DNA of 64,000 nt, from the NCBI GenBank assembly GCA_964517135.1, contig CAZFBA010000019.1:1-64000 (forward strand). Direction: 5' to 3'. This document shows positions 7,964 to 15,436 of the stretch, piece by piece. Source of the stretch: CAZFBA01 sp964517135 (GTDB lineage: Bacteria; Cyanobacteriota; Vampirovibrionia; JBFMGH01). Below the pieces are notes generated by a model. It saw nothing but the letters and a program-made list of their open reading frames with translations. It was not told the origin of the DNA and ran no database searches. The translations under genes were made by a program, and so were the position numbers. Within the stretch, counting starts at the first letter, position 1; each line of letters starts with the position of its first letter.

Positions 7964-9238
7964 ATGTCTCATCGTATATTGTTTACTTCTGAATCAGTAA
8001 CAGAAGGACATCCAGATAAGGTGTGTGATCAAATTTCTGATTCTATACTGGATGCTTTTTTATTGCAGGATGAAAAAGCACGTGTAGCAGTTGAAACTTC
8101 AGTAACAACAGGCCTGGTGCTTGTGTGTGGAGAAGTTACATCCAGTACATATGTAGATATTCCTGGCATAGTAAGAAAAACTATTCAAAAAATTGGTTAT
8201 GAAGGTTCTGCTGGCGGTGGATTTGATGCTCAAACCTGTGGCGTTATTACATCTATTGATGAACAGTCAAGTGACATTGCCGGAGGTGTTAATACAGCAC
8301 TTGAAACAAGAGCTGAAGTTTGTAAAGATCACGATGAACTCGATAAAGTGGGTGCAGGTGACCAGGGCATGATGTTTGGCTTTGCCTGTAATGAAACTGC
8401 TGAATATATGCCAATGCCTGTAAACCTCGCTCATAAACTTGCTATGAAGCTTGCTGAAGTTCGTAAAAATAATACACTCTACTATTTGAGACCTGATGGT
8501 AAGACTCAGGTCACAGTAGAATACCTTGATGGAAAGCCTCACAGGATTGATACTATTATTATATCAACCCAGCACGAACCAGTAATTCATGGTGAGACTG
8601 AAAACACCAGAATTCAGGATATTATAGCCGGAGATATCAGACGTCTTGTGATTGAACCAATATTAGAACAGAACCCTGTCAAGCTGGATAAAAAAACTAA
8701 TATACACATTAACCCATCAGGCAGGTTTGTTCTGGGTGGTCCTCTTGCAGATGCTGGCCTGACAGGTAGAAAAATTATTGTAGATACATATGGTGGCTAT
8801 TCACGTCACGGTGGTGGTGCTTTCTCGGGCAAGGATCCTACAAAAGTTGATAGATCAGCTGCTTATGCTGCAAGATATGTTGCTAAAAACATTGTTGCTG
8901 CTGGTCTTGCTGATAAATGTGAAATCCAAATTGCTTATGCTATTGGTATGTCAAAACCTGTATCAGTAATGGTTGAGACCTTTGGAACAGGCAAAATTTC
9001 TGAAGAAAACATTGAAGAGCTAGTTAAAAAGCACTTTGATTTACGTCCTGCAGCTATTATTAATAAGTTTCAATTACGTAAATTGTCTGCTAAAAACAAA
9101 GGAGAGTTTTATTGCAAGCTGGCAGCCTATGGTCATATGGGTAGAACAGATTTAGAAGTGCCATGGGAATCCCTTGATAAGGTAGAAGATCTTATAAAAG
9201 ATGCTAAAAACTATGGTATGGCTGCTGCTAACGCATAG
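7964..9238 (+). CDS. metK: S-adenosylmethionine synthetase
   Basis: The 424-residue enzyme makes SAM from methionine and ATP. It shows the family hallmarks in order: 'TSESVTEGHPDKVCDQISD' at the N-terminus, 'GAGDQGMMFGFA' near residue 130, and the loop 'GGGAFSGKDPTKVDRSAAY' near residue 285. It is slightly longer than the E. coli protein (384), because of small insertions. AAAGGAG precedes the ATG. It stands alone between a strong promoter and a terminator. With metV-metF nearby it forms a loose methionine/SAM neighbourhood. Confidence 0.98.
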   Translation: MSHRILFTSESVTEGHPDKVCDQISDSILDAFLLQDEKARVAVETSVTTGLVLVCGEVTSSTYVDIPGIVRKTIQKIGYEGSAGGGFDAQTCGVITSIDEQSSDIAGGVNTALETRAEVCKDHDELDKVGAGDQGMMFGFACNETAEYMPMPVNLAHKLAMKLAEVRKNNTLYYLRPDGKTQVTVEYLDGKPHRIDTIIISTQHEPVIHGETENTRIQDIIAGDIRRLVIEPILEQNPVKLDKKTNIHINPSGRFVLGGPLADAGLTGRKIIVDTYGGYSRHGGGAFSGKDPTKVDRSAAYAARYVAKNIVAAGLADKCEIQIAYAIGMSKPVSVMVETFGTGKISEENIEELVKKHFDLRPAAIINKFQLRKLSAKNKGEFYCKLAAYGHMGRTDLEVPWESLDKVEDLIKDAKNYGMAAANA

Positions 9239-9257
9239 TTTATAAGATATATTTATT

Positions 9258-9284
9258 GCCCTGAGAAAGCTCTCAGGGCTTTTA
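9258..9284 (+). terminator. Rho-independent terminator of metK
   Basis: The stem GCCCTGAG/CTCAGGGC (9258-9265 with 9272-9279) has a 6-base loop and is followed by TTTTATGTTTTT, about 20 bases after the metK stop. Confidence 0.92.
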
Positions 9285-9354
9285 TGTTTTTGTATCTTTC
9301 TCTACTTAAAATGAGTTAAAATCATATTGGAAGAAAAAATAAATTATTAAAAAG

Positions 9355-10113
9355 ATGGTTAAATTACTTGCAGATGCCGGGACAAGCTGGACAAAAGTTC
9401 TTGAGCTGGTTGAAGATAAACCTCAACTGACTAACAGTCCCATGGAAAAATTAATCAATACAGATTCCTGTGCTTTTGAGTATGTTCAATCCAGGGATAT
9501 TAATAATAATGCGGTTTTTGGCAGGGTTTCACTTCTTTCAACCAGGCTGATTAATCAACATTCAGACATCTTATTTGACGCAGCAACTGGCCACATGAGT
9601 TTCAGACGTGTTAAAAAAAATGGTAAATATGAAAATGAACTGGTTGCTATGGCTCTTGGTGCTATGAAAGTTGTTAAAGAGCCTGATGTAACAATTGTAG
9701 ACCTGGGCAGTAGAGATAGTAAATGGATTAAGTACAATAACTTTAAATACAAAGATCTTGACTGGAATGGCACCTGCGGAAGTGGTACCGGGGCAACAAT
9801 TGAAATGGTATGTAATTTCTATGATGTTGATACAGATGAACTGCCACTGGAAAAAGAAAAGATAGCTGTAACCTGTGGCGTTTTTGGTATGGAAAAGATC
9901 ATGGATCTTGTCGCACGTGGAGTTCCATCTGAAATAGCTATTTCCAGATATATTCACGGTATAGCTTTTAATGTCTGGAATTTTGCTCGTTGCCCTGATA
10001 AAATTTACCTGTCTGGTGGCCTTTGCCTGAATAAATGTTTTGTTAATTCCCTGAAACTCTATACTGATGTTCACTTGCTGGGTCGATTTATCTTACTGGA
10101 GGGTTTATATTAG
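9355..10113 (+). CDS. BadF/BadG/BcrA/BcrD-family ATPase (CoA-dehydratase activase-like)
   Basis: The 252-residue protein is an ASKHA-fold ATPase of the family that activates 2-hydroxyacyl-CoA dehydratases, benzoyl-CoA reductases or corrinoid proteins. It has a phosphate-1 motif 'DAGTSWTK' (residues 7-14), 'VDLGSRDSKW' for phosphate 2, and 'LSGGLCLN' near the C-terminus. C141 (in GTCGSGTG) and C174 (in VTCGVFG) align with the two cysteines that bridge a [4Fe-4S] cluster between subunits of HgdC, so the cluster is probably kept. No dehydratase is adjacent. Instead its stop touches the start of a siroheme decarboxylase gene, whose ribosome-binding site lies inside this gene. The target is therefore unknown. 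Confidence 0.82.
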   Translation: MVKLLADAGTSWTKVLELVEDKPQLTNSPMEKLINTDSCAFEYVQSRDINNNAVFGRVSLLSTRLINQHSDILFDAATGHMSFRRVKKNGKYENELVAMALGAMKVVKEPDVTIVDLGSRDSKWIKYNNFKYKDLDWNGTCGSGTGATIEMVCNFYDVDTDELPLEKEKIAVTCGVFGMEKIMDLVARGVPSEIAISRYIHGIAFNVWNFARCPDKIYLSGGLCLNKCFVNSLKLYTDVHLLGRFILLEGLY

Positions 10114-11091
10114 GTGAATGAGTTTGAAAAAGTTCTCTTGAATAGAATTCAATGCTCTTTTCCTGTTGCTGAAATACCATTTCAACTTCTGGCAGAAGAG
10201 TTTAATACTGACGAAAAAGAAATTATTCTTACAATCAGAAGATTAAAAAACAAACTGAATGTTATAAGGACAATTAGTGCTATTTTTAATCCTTCGAAAT
10301 TAGGATATGTATCTACACTGATTGCTTTACAGGTTGATGAGTCACAAATTAATTCTATAGCAGAAAAAATTAATAAATTTCCTACGGTAAGTCATAATTA
10401 TCTAAGAGATAACCGATTTAACATATGGTTTACTTTTGCAGCAAAGTCTAAACAGGAATTAGAGAATGTTATTAACTCATTTTGTCAACATAATAAAATA
10501 AAAAAATTTTTAATATTACCATCTATTAAGACTTTTAAGCTTAATACTATATTTAACTTTACTGATAATAAGAAATTAAACCAGGTTAATGTTGATAAGC
10601 CTTTAAAACAAGGTCTTTATCGATTGTCTGAATCTGATTATCCTGTTATAGCTAAGTTGCAAAATGATTTGCCGGTAATATCCCGGCCATATAAATTATT
10701 TGCAACAGAACTTGGCATAAAAGAACATGAGTTAATTGAAAAGACAAATTTATATCTTGAAAATGCTATTATAAAACGCTATTGTGCTTCTATTCACCAT
10801 GTAAATGCAGGTATAAAATCCAATGCAATGATTGTATGGTCTGTTGATCCTGTGAAAATAGACATTACAGGTAGAAAGGTTGCAGAACTAGATTTTGTTT
10901 CTCATTGTTATGAACGTCCAGTATGCCCTGACTGGCCCTATAATTTATATACAATGGTTCATTCAGAAAATGAAGTGTCTTTAATGGCAAATATATATAA
11001 GATTGAGCAGATTACAGGTGCATCAAAAAAAGAAATACTTTACTCACTTAAAGAGTTTAAAAAAGATCGGGCTAGATATTTTTGCGATTGA
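10114..11091 (+). CDS. ahbAB: Siroheme decarboxylase, AhbA-AhbB fusion
   Basis: The 325-residue protein contains two Lrp/AsnC-like siroheme decarboxylase modules in tandem. Module one (about 1-155) has a winged-helix start and 'VSHNYLRDNRFNIWFTFAA'. Module two (about 165-325) has 'HVNAGIKSNAMIVW' and 'SHCYERP' followed by 'WPYNLYTMVH', the AhbB/NirL-type signature. In sulfate reducers and archaea AhbA and AhbB are separate proteins that decarboxylate siroheme to didecarboxysiroheme for haem; in denitrifiers relatives serve haem d1. Translation starts at a GTG directly after the activase stop, with GGAGGG ten bases upstream. AhbC and AhbD are not in the window. Confidence 0.87.
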   Translation: MNEFEKVLLNRIQCSFPVAEIPFQLLAEEFNTDEKEIILTIRRLKNKLNVIRTISAIFNPSKLGYVSTLIALQVDESQINSIAEKINKFPTVSHNYLRDNRFNIWFTFAAKSKQELENVINSFCQHNKIKKFLILPSIKTFKLNTIFNFTDNKKLNQVNVDKPLKQGLYRLSESDYPVIAKLQNDLPVISRPYKLFATELGIKEHELIEKTNLYLENAIIKRYCASIHHVNAGIKSNAMIVWSVDPVKIDITGRKVAELDFVSHCYERPVCPDWPYNLYTMVHSENEVSLMANIYKIEQITGASKKEILYSLKEFKKDRARYFCD

Positions 11092-11114
11092 AGGTTTTTA
11101 AATTATAAAAATTA

Positions 11115-11145
11115 GTTAAGCGACAGTTAAAAACTATCGCTTAAC
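11115..11145. terminator. Bidirectional stem-loop between ahbAB and hydA
   Basis: The stem GTTAAGCGA/TCGCTTAAC (11115-11123 with 11137-11145) extends inward past one mismatch. It lies between two convergent genes, 23 bases after one stop and 27 bases after the other. On the minus strand a T-rich tail (TAATTTTTATAA) follows. Confidence 0.65.
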
Positions 11146-11172
11146 ATTAAAAAGCTAAATCAGTAGAGTAAA

Positions 11173-12966
11173 TTAATACTTACCTCTTTCTGTATAATGT
11201 GTGTGGAGCAATTTATGGGATTTTTCACCCAGAGGTTTTTTCAGGAACTCTTCGTAAATTTTAGTTACTTCCGGGTTCTCGTGAGATTTCCTGAGTTCCA
11301 GAGCACGATCTTCATTATAAATAGCTCCTGCACGCTTTTCTCTTATTTCTTTACTGGTTGGTATAGGCTGACCACCGCCACCCAGACAACCGCCCGGGCA
11401 GGCCATAATTTCTATGAAGTGATAATCAGCTTCACCAGCTCTTACTTTATCCATTAGAAGCTTTGCATTGGCCAGACCATGAGCAACAGCAAGCTTAACA
11501 GTTACACCTTCAAGAAATTTAAAGTTATCTTTCAGGTTTTCCAGTTTGATTGAAGCTTCTTTAACCCCTTCCATACCTCTTACAGGAAGTATTTCAAGGT
11601 TTTCAAATGGAACATCCCTGCCGGTGACAACTTCATAAACAGTTCTTAGAGCAGCTTCCATAACTCCGCCAGTAGCACCAAAGATAACAGCAGCACCTGT
11701 TGATTCACCCATAATAGAGTCGAATTTGCTGTCTTCAAGTTCCATTAAGTTAAGGCCTGCCTGCTTAATCATTTTAGCCAGTTCTCTGTTGGTTAAAACA
11801 TAATCAACATCTTTAAAACCGCTATCAATCATTTCGGGCCTATCAGCCTCATACTTTTTGGCAGTACAGGGCATTACGGAAACTGTAATCATGTCTTCTG
11901 GTTTAACACCAATTTTTTCAGCAAAGAATGTTTTGGCAAGTGCACCAAACATCTGTTGAGGAGATTTACAGGTTGATACATTTGGTAACAGATCAGGATA
12001 ATAGTGTTCAATATATTTGATCCAGCCTGGTGAACAGGAAGTTGTCATTGGTAATGCAACTGCTTCTTTTTTAACCAGTGCTTTTGTTAACCTTTCAAGA
12101 AGCTCATGACCTTCTTCTATAATGGTTAAGTCTGCTGTAAAGTCTGTATCCAGCACAGAGTCAAAACCCATCTTGCGTAATGCAGCGACCATCTTGCCAG
12201 TAACACGTTCTCCTGGTGGTAGTTCGAATTCTTCAGCAAGAGCAGCACGAATAGCAGGTGCTGTCTGAACGACAACATGCTTTGTGGGGTCATCAATTGC
12301 CTTCCAGACATCCTTAATGGCGTCTCTCTCAGTTAAAGCACCGGTAGGACATCTGTTAATACATTGTCCGCACATTACACAGATAACTTCACCAAGGCCT
12401 AAGTCATACATACAGCCTATTTCAGAGTCTTTGCCCCTGAAAACTGGCTTGATAGCCTCAACACCCTGAAGCTCTTCACAGACTCTTACGCATCTGCGAC
12501 AAAGAATACATTTGTCGTTATCACGAACAATAGGTAAGTTATCCTCTATTTCGTAGCGTTTTTCTTGAGGTTTCGGGAAGCTAACTTCGTCAATACCATA
12601 TTCTTCTGCTAATGCCTGAAGCTCACAGTTCAAATTTCTTTTGCAGGTTGTACATTCACCAAAGTGATTGGCTACCAGAAGTTCAATGATTGTTTTTCTG
12701 GCCTGACGTACTTTTCTTGTGTTAGTATTAATGACCATACCATCCTGAACAGGGGTACTGCAAGCTGCCTGAAGCAGTCTTTGTCCTTCAACTTCGCAAA
12801 CACAAACTCTGCAAACCCCAAATAGGTTTAAATCACTGTGATAGCAAAGTGTAGGAATATGAATACCTTGCTTTTGAGCAACATTTAATATGCTATCACC
12901 CGGCCGGGCTTCAACTTCCTTACCATTAATGGTTACTTTTAGTTTTGTTTCAACATTTGTTGCCAT
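11173..12966 (-). CDS. hydA: [FeFe]-hydrogenase catalytic subunit HydA (NADH-linked type)
   Basis: The 597-residue protein reduces protons or oxidises H2 at an H-cluster. In order it has an N-terminal [2Fe-2S] domain (C41, C52, C55, C69), a His-Cys3 cluster (H101, C105, C108, C114) and two [4Fe-4S] clusters (C153-C163 and C196-C206). The H domain has TSCSP (309-313), MPCTAKKYE (C367) and MACPGGCLGGGGQP. The L1 motif reads TSCSP, while the second hydrogenase here has TSCCP. I chose the ATG at 12966, which has AGGAG upstream; a longer frame back to 13068 would overlap hydB. It is the last gene of receiver-hydC-hydB-hydA. HydEFG maturases are not in the window. Confidence 0.96.
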   Translation of the reverse strand: MATNVETKLKVTINGKEVEARPGDSILNVAQKQGIHIPTLCYHSDLNLFGVCRVCVCEVEGQRLLQAACSTPVQDGMVINTNTRKVRQARKTIIELLVANHFGECTTCKRNLNCELQALAEEYGIDEVSFPKPQEKRYEIEDNLPIVRDNDKCILCRRCVRVCEELQGVEAIKPVFRGKDSEIGCMYDLGLGEVICVMCGQCINRCPTGALTERDAIKDVWKAIDDPTKHVVVQTAPAIRAALAEEFELPPGERVTGKMVAALRKMGFDSVLDTDFTADLTIIEEGHELLERLTKALVKKEAVALPMTTSCSPGWIKYIEHYYPDLLPNVSTCKSPQQMFGALAKTFFAEKIGVKPEDMITVSVMPCTAKKYEADRPEMIDSGFKDVDYVLTNRELAKMIKQAGLNLMELEDSKFDSIMGESTGAAVIFGATGGVMEAALRTVYEVVTGRDVPFENLEILPVRGMEGVKEASIKLENLKDNFKFLEGVTVKLAVAHGLANAKLLMDKVRAGEADYHFIEIMACPGGCLGGGGQPIPTSKEIREKRAGAIYNEDRALELRKSHENPEVTKIYEEFLKKPLGEKSHKLLHTHYTERGKY

Positions 12967-12998
12967 ATTATATTCTCCTAAATTGAATAAATAGCTTT

Positions 12999-14168
12999 CT
13001 ATAAGTCTTCTTTGAAGTTTTTGTAGATATAAATAAATGGATTTGCTGCTGTTTGGCCGAGTCCACATTTTGCAGATACTGCCATTACTTCAGCAAGCTC
13101 AACGAGTTTTTCGAGATACTCTTCAGAAACATGTTCACCTTTTTCCAGTTTCTCTACTGCTTCAAGAATTCTCATTGTACCCTCTCTACAGGGTGTGCAT
13201 TGCCCGCAGGACTCTTCAACGAAGAATTCCATAAAGTTCATAAGTACATGACGCATATTTCTTGACTTATCAAATACAATAATAGACCCGCCTGGAGGAT
13301 ATCCTTCGAATGCTATAGGTTTATCAAAGTCTTTTTCACCAATTGTTACACCACCTGCACCGCCAATCTGTACAGCTTTAGTGTTTTTAGCATCAACAAG
13401 TTCCAGTAAATCTTTTACTTTTGTACCCAGGTCAAGTTCATATACTCCGGGATTGTTACAGTCACCTGAAACACTGAATAGTTTGGTACCGGTTGATCTT
13501 TCTGTACCATACTTTTTAAACTCTTCTGGTCCTTCTGTTATTATAAATGGTATATAGCAGAATGTTTCAACATTGTTTACAATTGTTGGACATTGCAAAT
13601 AACCTTTTTCAACCGGGTAAGGTGGTTTGTTTCGGGGCTCGCCTCTTTTACCTTCCAGTGATTCTATTAAGGCTGTTTCTTCTCCGCAAACATAGGCTCC
13701 TGCATTAAGTCTTATTTCGACGTCAAAGTCAAATCCTTTCTTGAGAATGTTTTTACCGAGCCAGTTTTTATTTTTATATTGTTCGATTTTTGCTTTAAGA
13801 TCTTTAAGCATCCAGCGATATTCTGCTCTTAAGTAAATAATACCGTTTGCTGACCCTATTGCATGGCCTGCGATAATCATACCTTCAAGCAATTTGTCAG
13901 TATGTTCTAACAAAAGTACTCTATCTTTAAAGGTTCCTGGTTCGCCTTCATCGGCATTACAAATGACATACTTTGTTGTACCTTCTGCTTTTGCTGCAAG
14001 ATCCCATTTTAGACCTGTAGGAAAACCTGCCCCACCTCTTCCTTTAAGGTTTGAGTCTTTTACAGCTTCAATTATTTTTGAAGGGCTAAGGCTTAAGGCC
14101 TTTTCAAGTGCTTCACCTAGTTTATAATCTGGTGATAAGAGTCGTTTTCTTTCCATAACTTGTGCCAT
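12999..14168 (-). CDS. hydB: NuoF-like flavoprotein subunit HydB, compact form
   Basis: The 389-residue subunit oxidises NADH with FMN and passes electrons to HydA. It starts almost directly at the NuoF core: GRGGAGFPTGLKW (about residues 43-55), NADEGEPGTFKDR, GAYVCGEETAL, the SLBB domain, and the C-terminal SCGQCTPCREG with CGLGQT for one [4Fe-4S] cluster. It lacks both the N-terminal thioredoxin-like [2Fe-2S] domain and the C-terminal two-cluster ferredoxin domain found in bifurcating HydB proteins and in the paralogue at 17202-18944. This compact form resembles HydB from NADH-dependent, non-bifurcating enzymes, so I infer that mode here. It lies 17 bases after hydC and 32 before hydA. Confidence 0.93.
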   Translation of the reverse strand: MAQVMERKRLLSPDYKLGEALEKALSLSPSKIIEAVKDSNLKGRGGAGFPTGLKWDLAAKAEGTTKYVICNADEGEPGTFKDRVLLLEHTDKLLEGMIIAGHAIGSANGIIYLRAEYRWMLKDLKAKIEQYKNKNWLGKNILKKGFDFDVEIRLNAGAYVCGEETALIESLEGKRGEPRNKPPYPVEKGYLQCPTIVNNVETFCYIPFIITEGPEEFKKYGTERSTGTKLFSVSGDCNNPGVYELDLGTKVKDLLELVDAKNTKAVQIGGAGGVTIGEKDFDKPIAFEGYPPGGSIIVFDKSRNMRHVLMNFMEFFVEESCGQCTPCREGTMRILEAVEKLEKGEHVSEEYLEKLVELAEVMAVSAKCGLGQTAANPFIYIYKNFKEDL

Positions 14169-14185
14169 GTTAAATACTCCTATAT

Positions 14186-14662
14186 CTATTCGGCTTTTCT
14201 TTTGTAGTCTCTTATAATTTCAACTGCTTTTTTAGAATCCAGCCTGGTATAAACATCGTCATTAACCAGCATAGCCGGGCCCTGATCACACATTCCAATA
14301 CAGGGTGTAGTAGAAAGTGTAAACAGGCGATCATCAGTAGTATTACCAACTTTGATTCTAAGTTCTTTCTCAAGTGCTTTAATGATCTCTTCTTTGCCTG
14401 CCAGGTCACAACTTATAGTGTGGCAAACTCTTACTACAAACTTGCCTGTAGGTTTAACATTGATAAAGGCATAGAAGGATGCAACACTATAGACTTCATT
14501 AGGGCTCATATCCATTTCTATCGCTACATCTCTAATGATGTCTTCGGTAAGATAGCTTCTTTTTTCAACTAATTCCTGTAAAATTGGTAAAAGAAGTTCT
14601 TTTTTTTTGCCATGTTTGCTGACGGCTTCTTTCACATCTTTGTGTACTTCTAGTGTTTTCAT
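14186..14662 (-). CDS. hydC: NuoE-like [2Fe-2S] subunit HydC
   Basis: The 158-residue protein has the NuoE layout: an N-terminal helical domain with 'DVAIEMDMSPNEVYSVASFYAFI', then a thioredoxin-like domain with four cysteines in the patterns CHTISC and CIGMC, which bind a [2Fe-2S] cluster. It associates with HydB in the NADH-oxidising part of the complex. It is followed by hydB after 17 bases and preceded by the receiver-like gene after 24 bases, consistent with one operon. Confidence 0.95.
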   Translation of the reverse strand: MKTLEVHKDVKEAVSKHGKKKELLLPILQELVEKRSYLTEDIIRDVAIEMDMSPNEVYSVASFYAFINVKPTGKFVVRVCHTISCDLAGKEEIIKALEKELRIKVGNTTDDRLFTLSTTPCIGMCDQGPAMLVNDDVYTRLDSKKAVEIIRDYKRKAE

Positions 14663-14686
14663 TGTTTGTTCTCCCGTATAAGTAGA

Positions 14687-15073
14687 TTAATCACTGTTAA
14701 TTAATAAATTGACTTTATGTAAAAACTCTTTATTGGAGCAATCTGCTTCAATGAAATCATCAATTGGCCAATAGTATTGAGGGTTTAAAGGGTCAAAGAA
14801 ATAACCATTATAATCCGAAACGTTTCCTGCAAGAATAACCGGAACAGTTTTATTGTTATAAATTGCTTTTAATTCTTGAATTAGATTTAAGCAATTTTCC
14901 ATAATGCTTTCACTGGAATTAATTATTACTAAATCAGGGTCATTTTTCTTTAAATTATAAAGATTCTGGTTGTCAAGGTTCATTGAAAAGACTTCAAAAC
15001 CCGAGTTTTGCAATACTTCGGTTGCTATTTTTCTAGAATTATCTGTGGTTTCGAAAATAAAAACTCTTTTCAT
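14687..15073 (-). CDS. Degenerate receiver-domain (pseudo-receiver) protein, first gene of the hyd operon
   Basis: The 128-residue protein looks like a CheY-type receiver by size and pattern: a beta strand 'RVFIFETTD', a helix 'SRKIATEVLQNSGFEVF', then 'DPDLVIINSSES' and 'VPVILAGN'. The phosphorylation machinery is lost. The acidic pair after strand 1 is E8-T9, the acceptor aspartate position is N52 ('DLVIIN' instead of 'DLVILD'), and no conserved lysine precedes the last helix. It has no output domain. It sits at the head of the hydCBA transcript, so it may bind a partner protein in a phosphorylation-independent way and modulate the hydrogenase. The receiver assignment rests on pattern only. 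Confidence 0.65.
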   Translation of the reverse strand: MKRVFIFETTDNSRKIATEVLQNSGFEVFSMNLDNQNLYNLKKNDPDLVIINSSESIMENCLNLIQELKAIYNNKTVPVILAGNVSDYNGYFFDPLNPQYYWPIDDFIEADCSNKEFLHKVNLLINSD

Positions 15074-15226
15074 AGATATTTAATAATTTAATAAAATTTT
15101 TGCACACCTTAAATAGTCTTGACTATTAATTTTAGTTAAAACATAGAGTTTGTAAAAGACGTTATAAAAGTCTATTTGAGAGAAATTCTCACTAAAACCA
15201 TTTTAATTACTACTAAAACGTAATTC

Positions 15227-15256
15227 ATTATATTTTAATTGTGCTAAAATTCACAA
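15227..15256 (-). promoter_or_regulatory. Promoter of the receiver-hydCBA operon overlapped by a Rex-type operator
   Basis: On the minus strand TTGTGA (15256-15251) and TATAAT (15232-15227) are 18 bases apart. The 18-bp sequence at 15239-15256, read on the plus strand as TTGTGCTAAAATTCACAA, matches the Rex consensus TTGTGAA-N4-TTCACAA at 12 of 14 fixed positions and overlaps the -35 box and spacer. Rex represses fermentative and hydrogenase genes when NADH is low. The site is nested in a further 11-bp inverted repeat (15231-15241 with 15265-15275). The rex gene is not in the window. Confidence 0.65.
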
Positions 15257-15436
15257 TAATAATTCAATTAAAATAGTTACTATACTTACTGTACTTAATT
15301 GATTATTTCAGTCATTGCCAAATCAAAATTATATCCTTAAAGGTATAAAATTATTCTTAAGAAGTAGCCATAAAGTCTAATATACAAAATGTATACTATC
15401 CATATGCATGAATAATTACTGATTTAATTTCTGGCT

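Noticed and set aside
9571..10074. Long antisense open frame (167 residues) opposite the activase gene
   Set aside because: It is the mirror of a well-conserved gene with clear motifs and has no ribosome-binding site or recognisable protein features.
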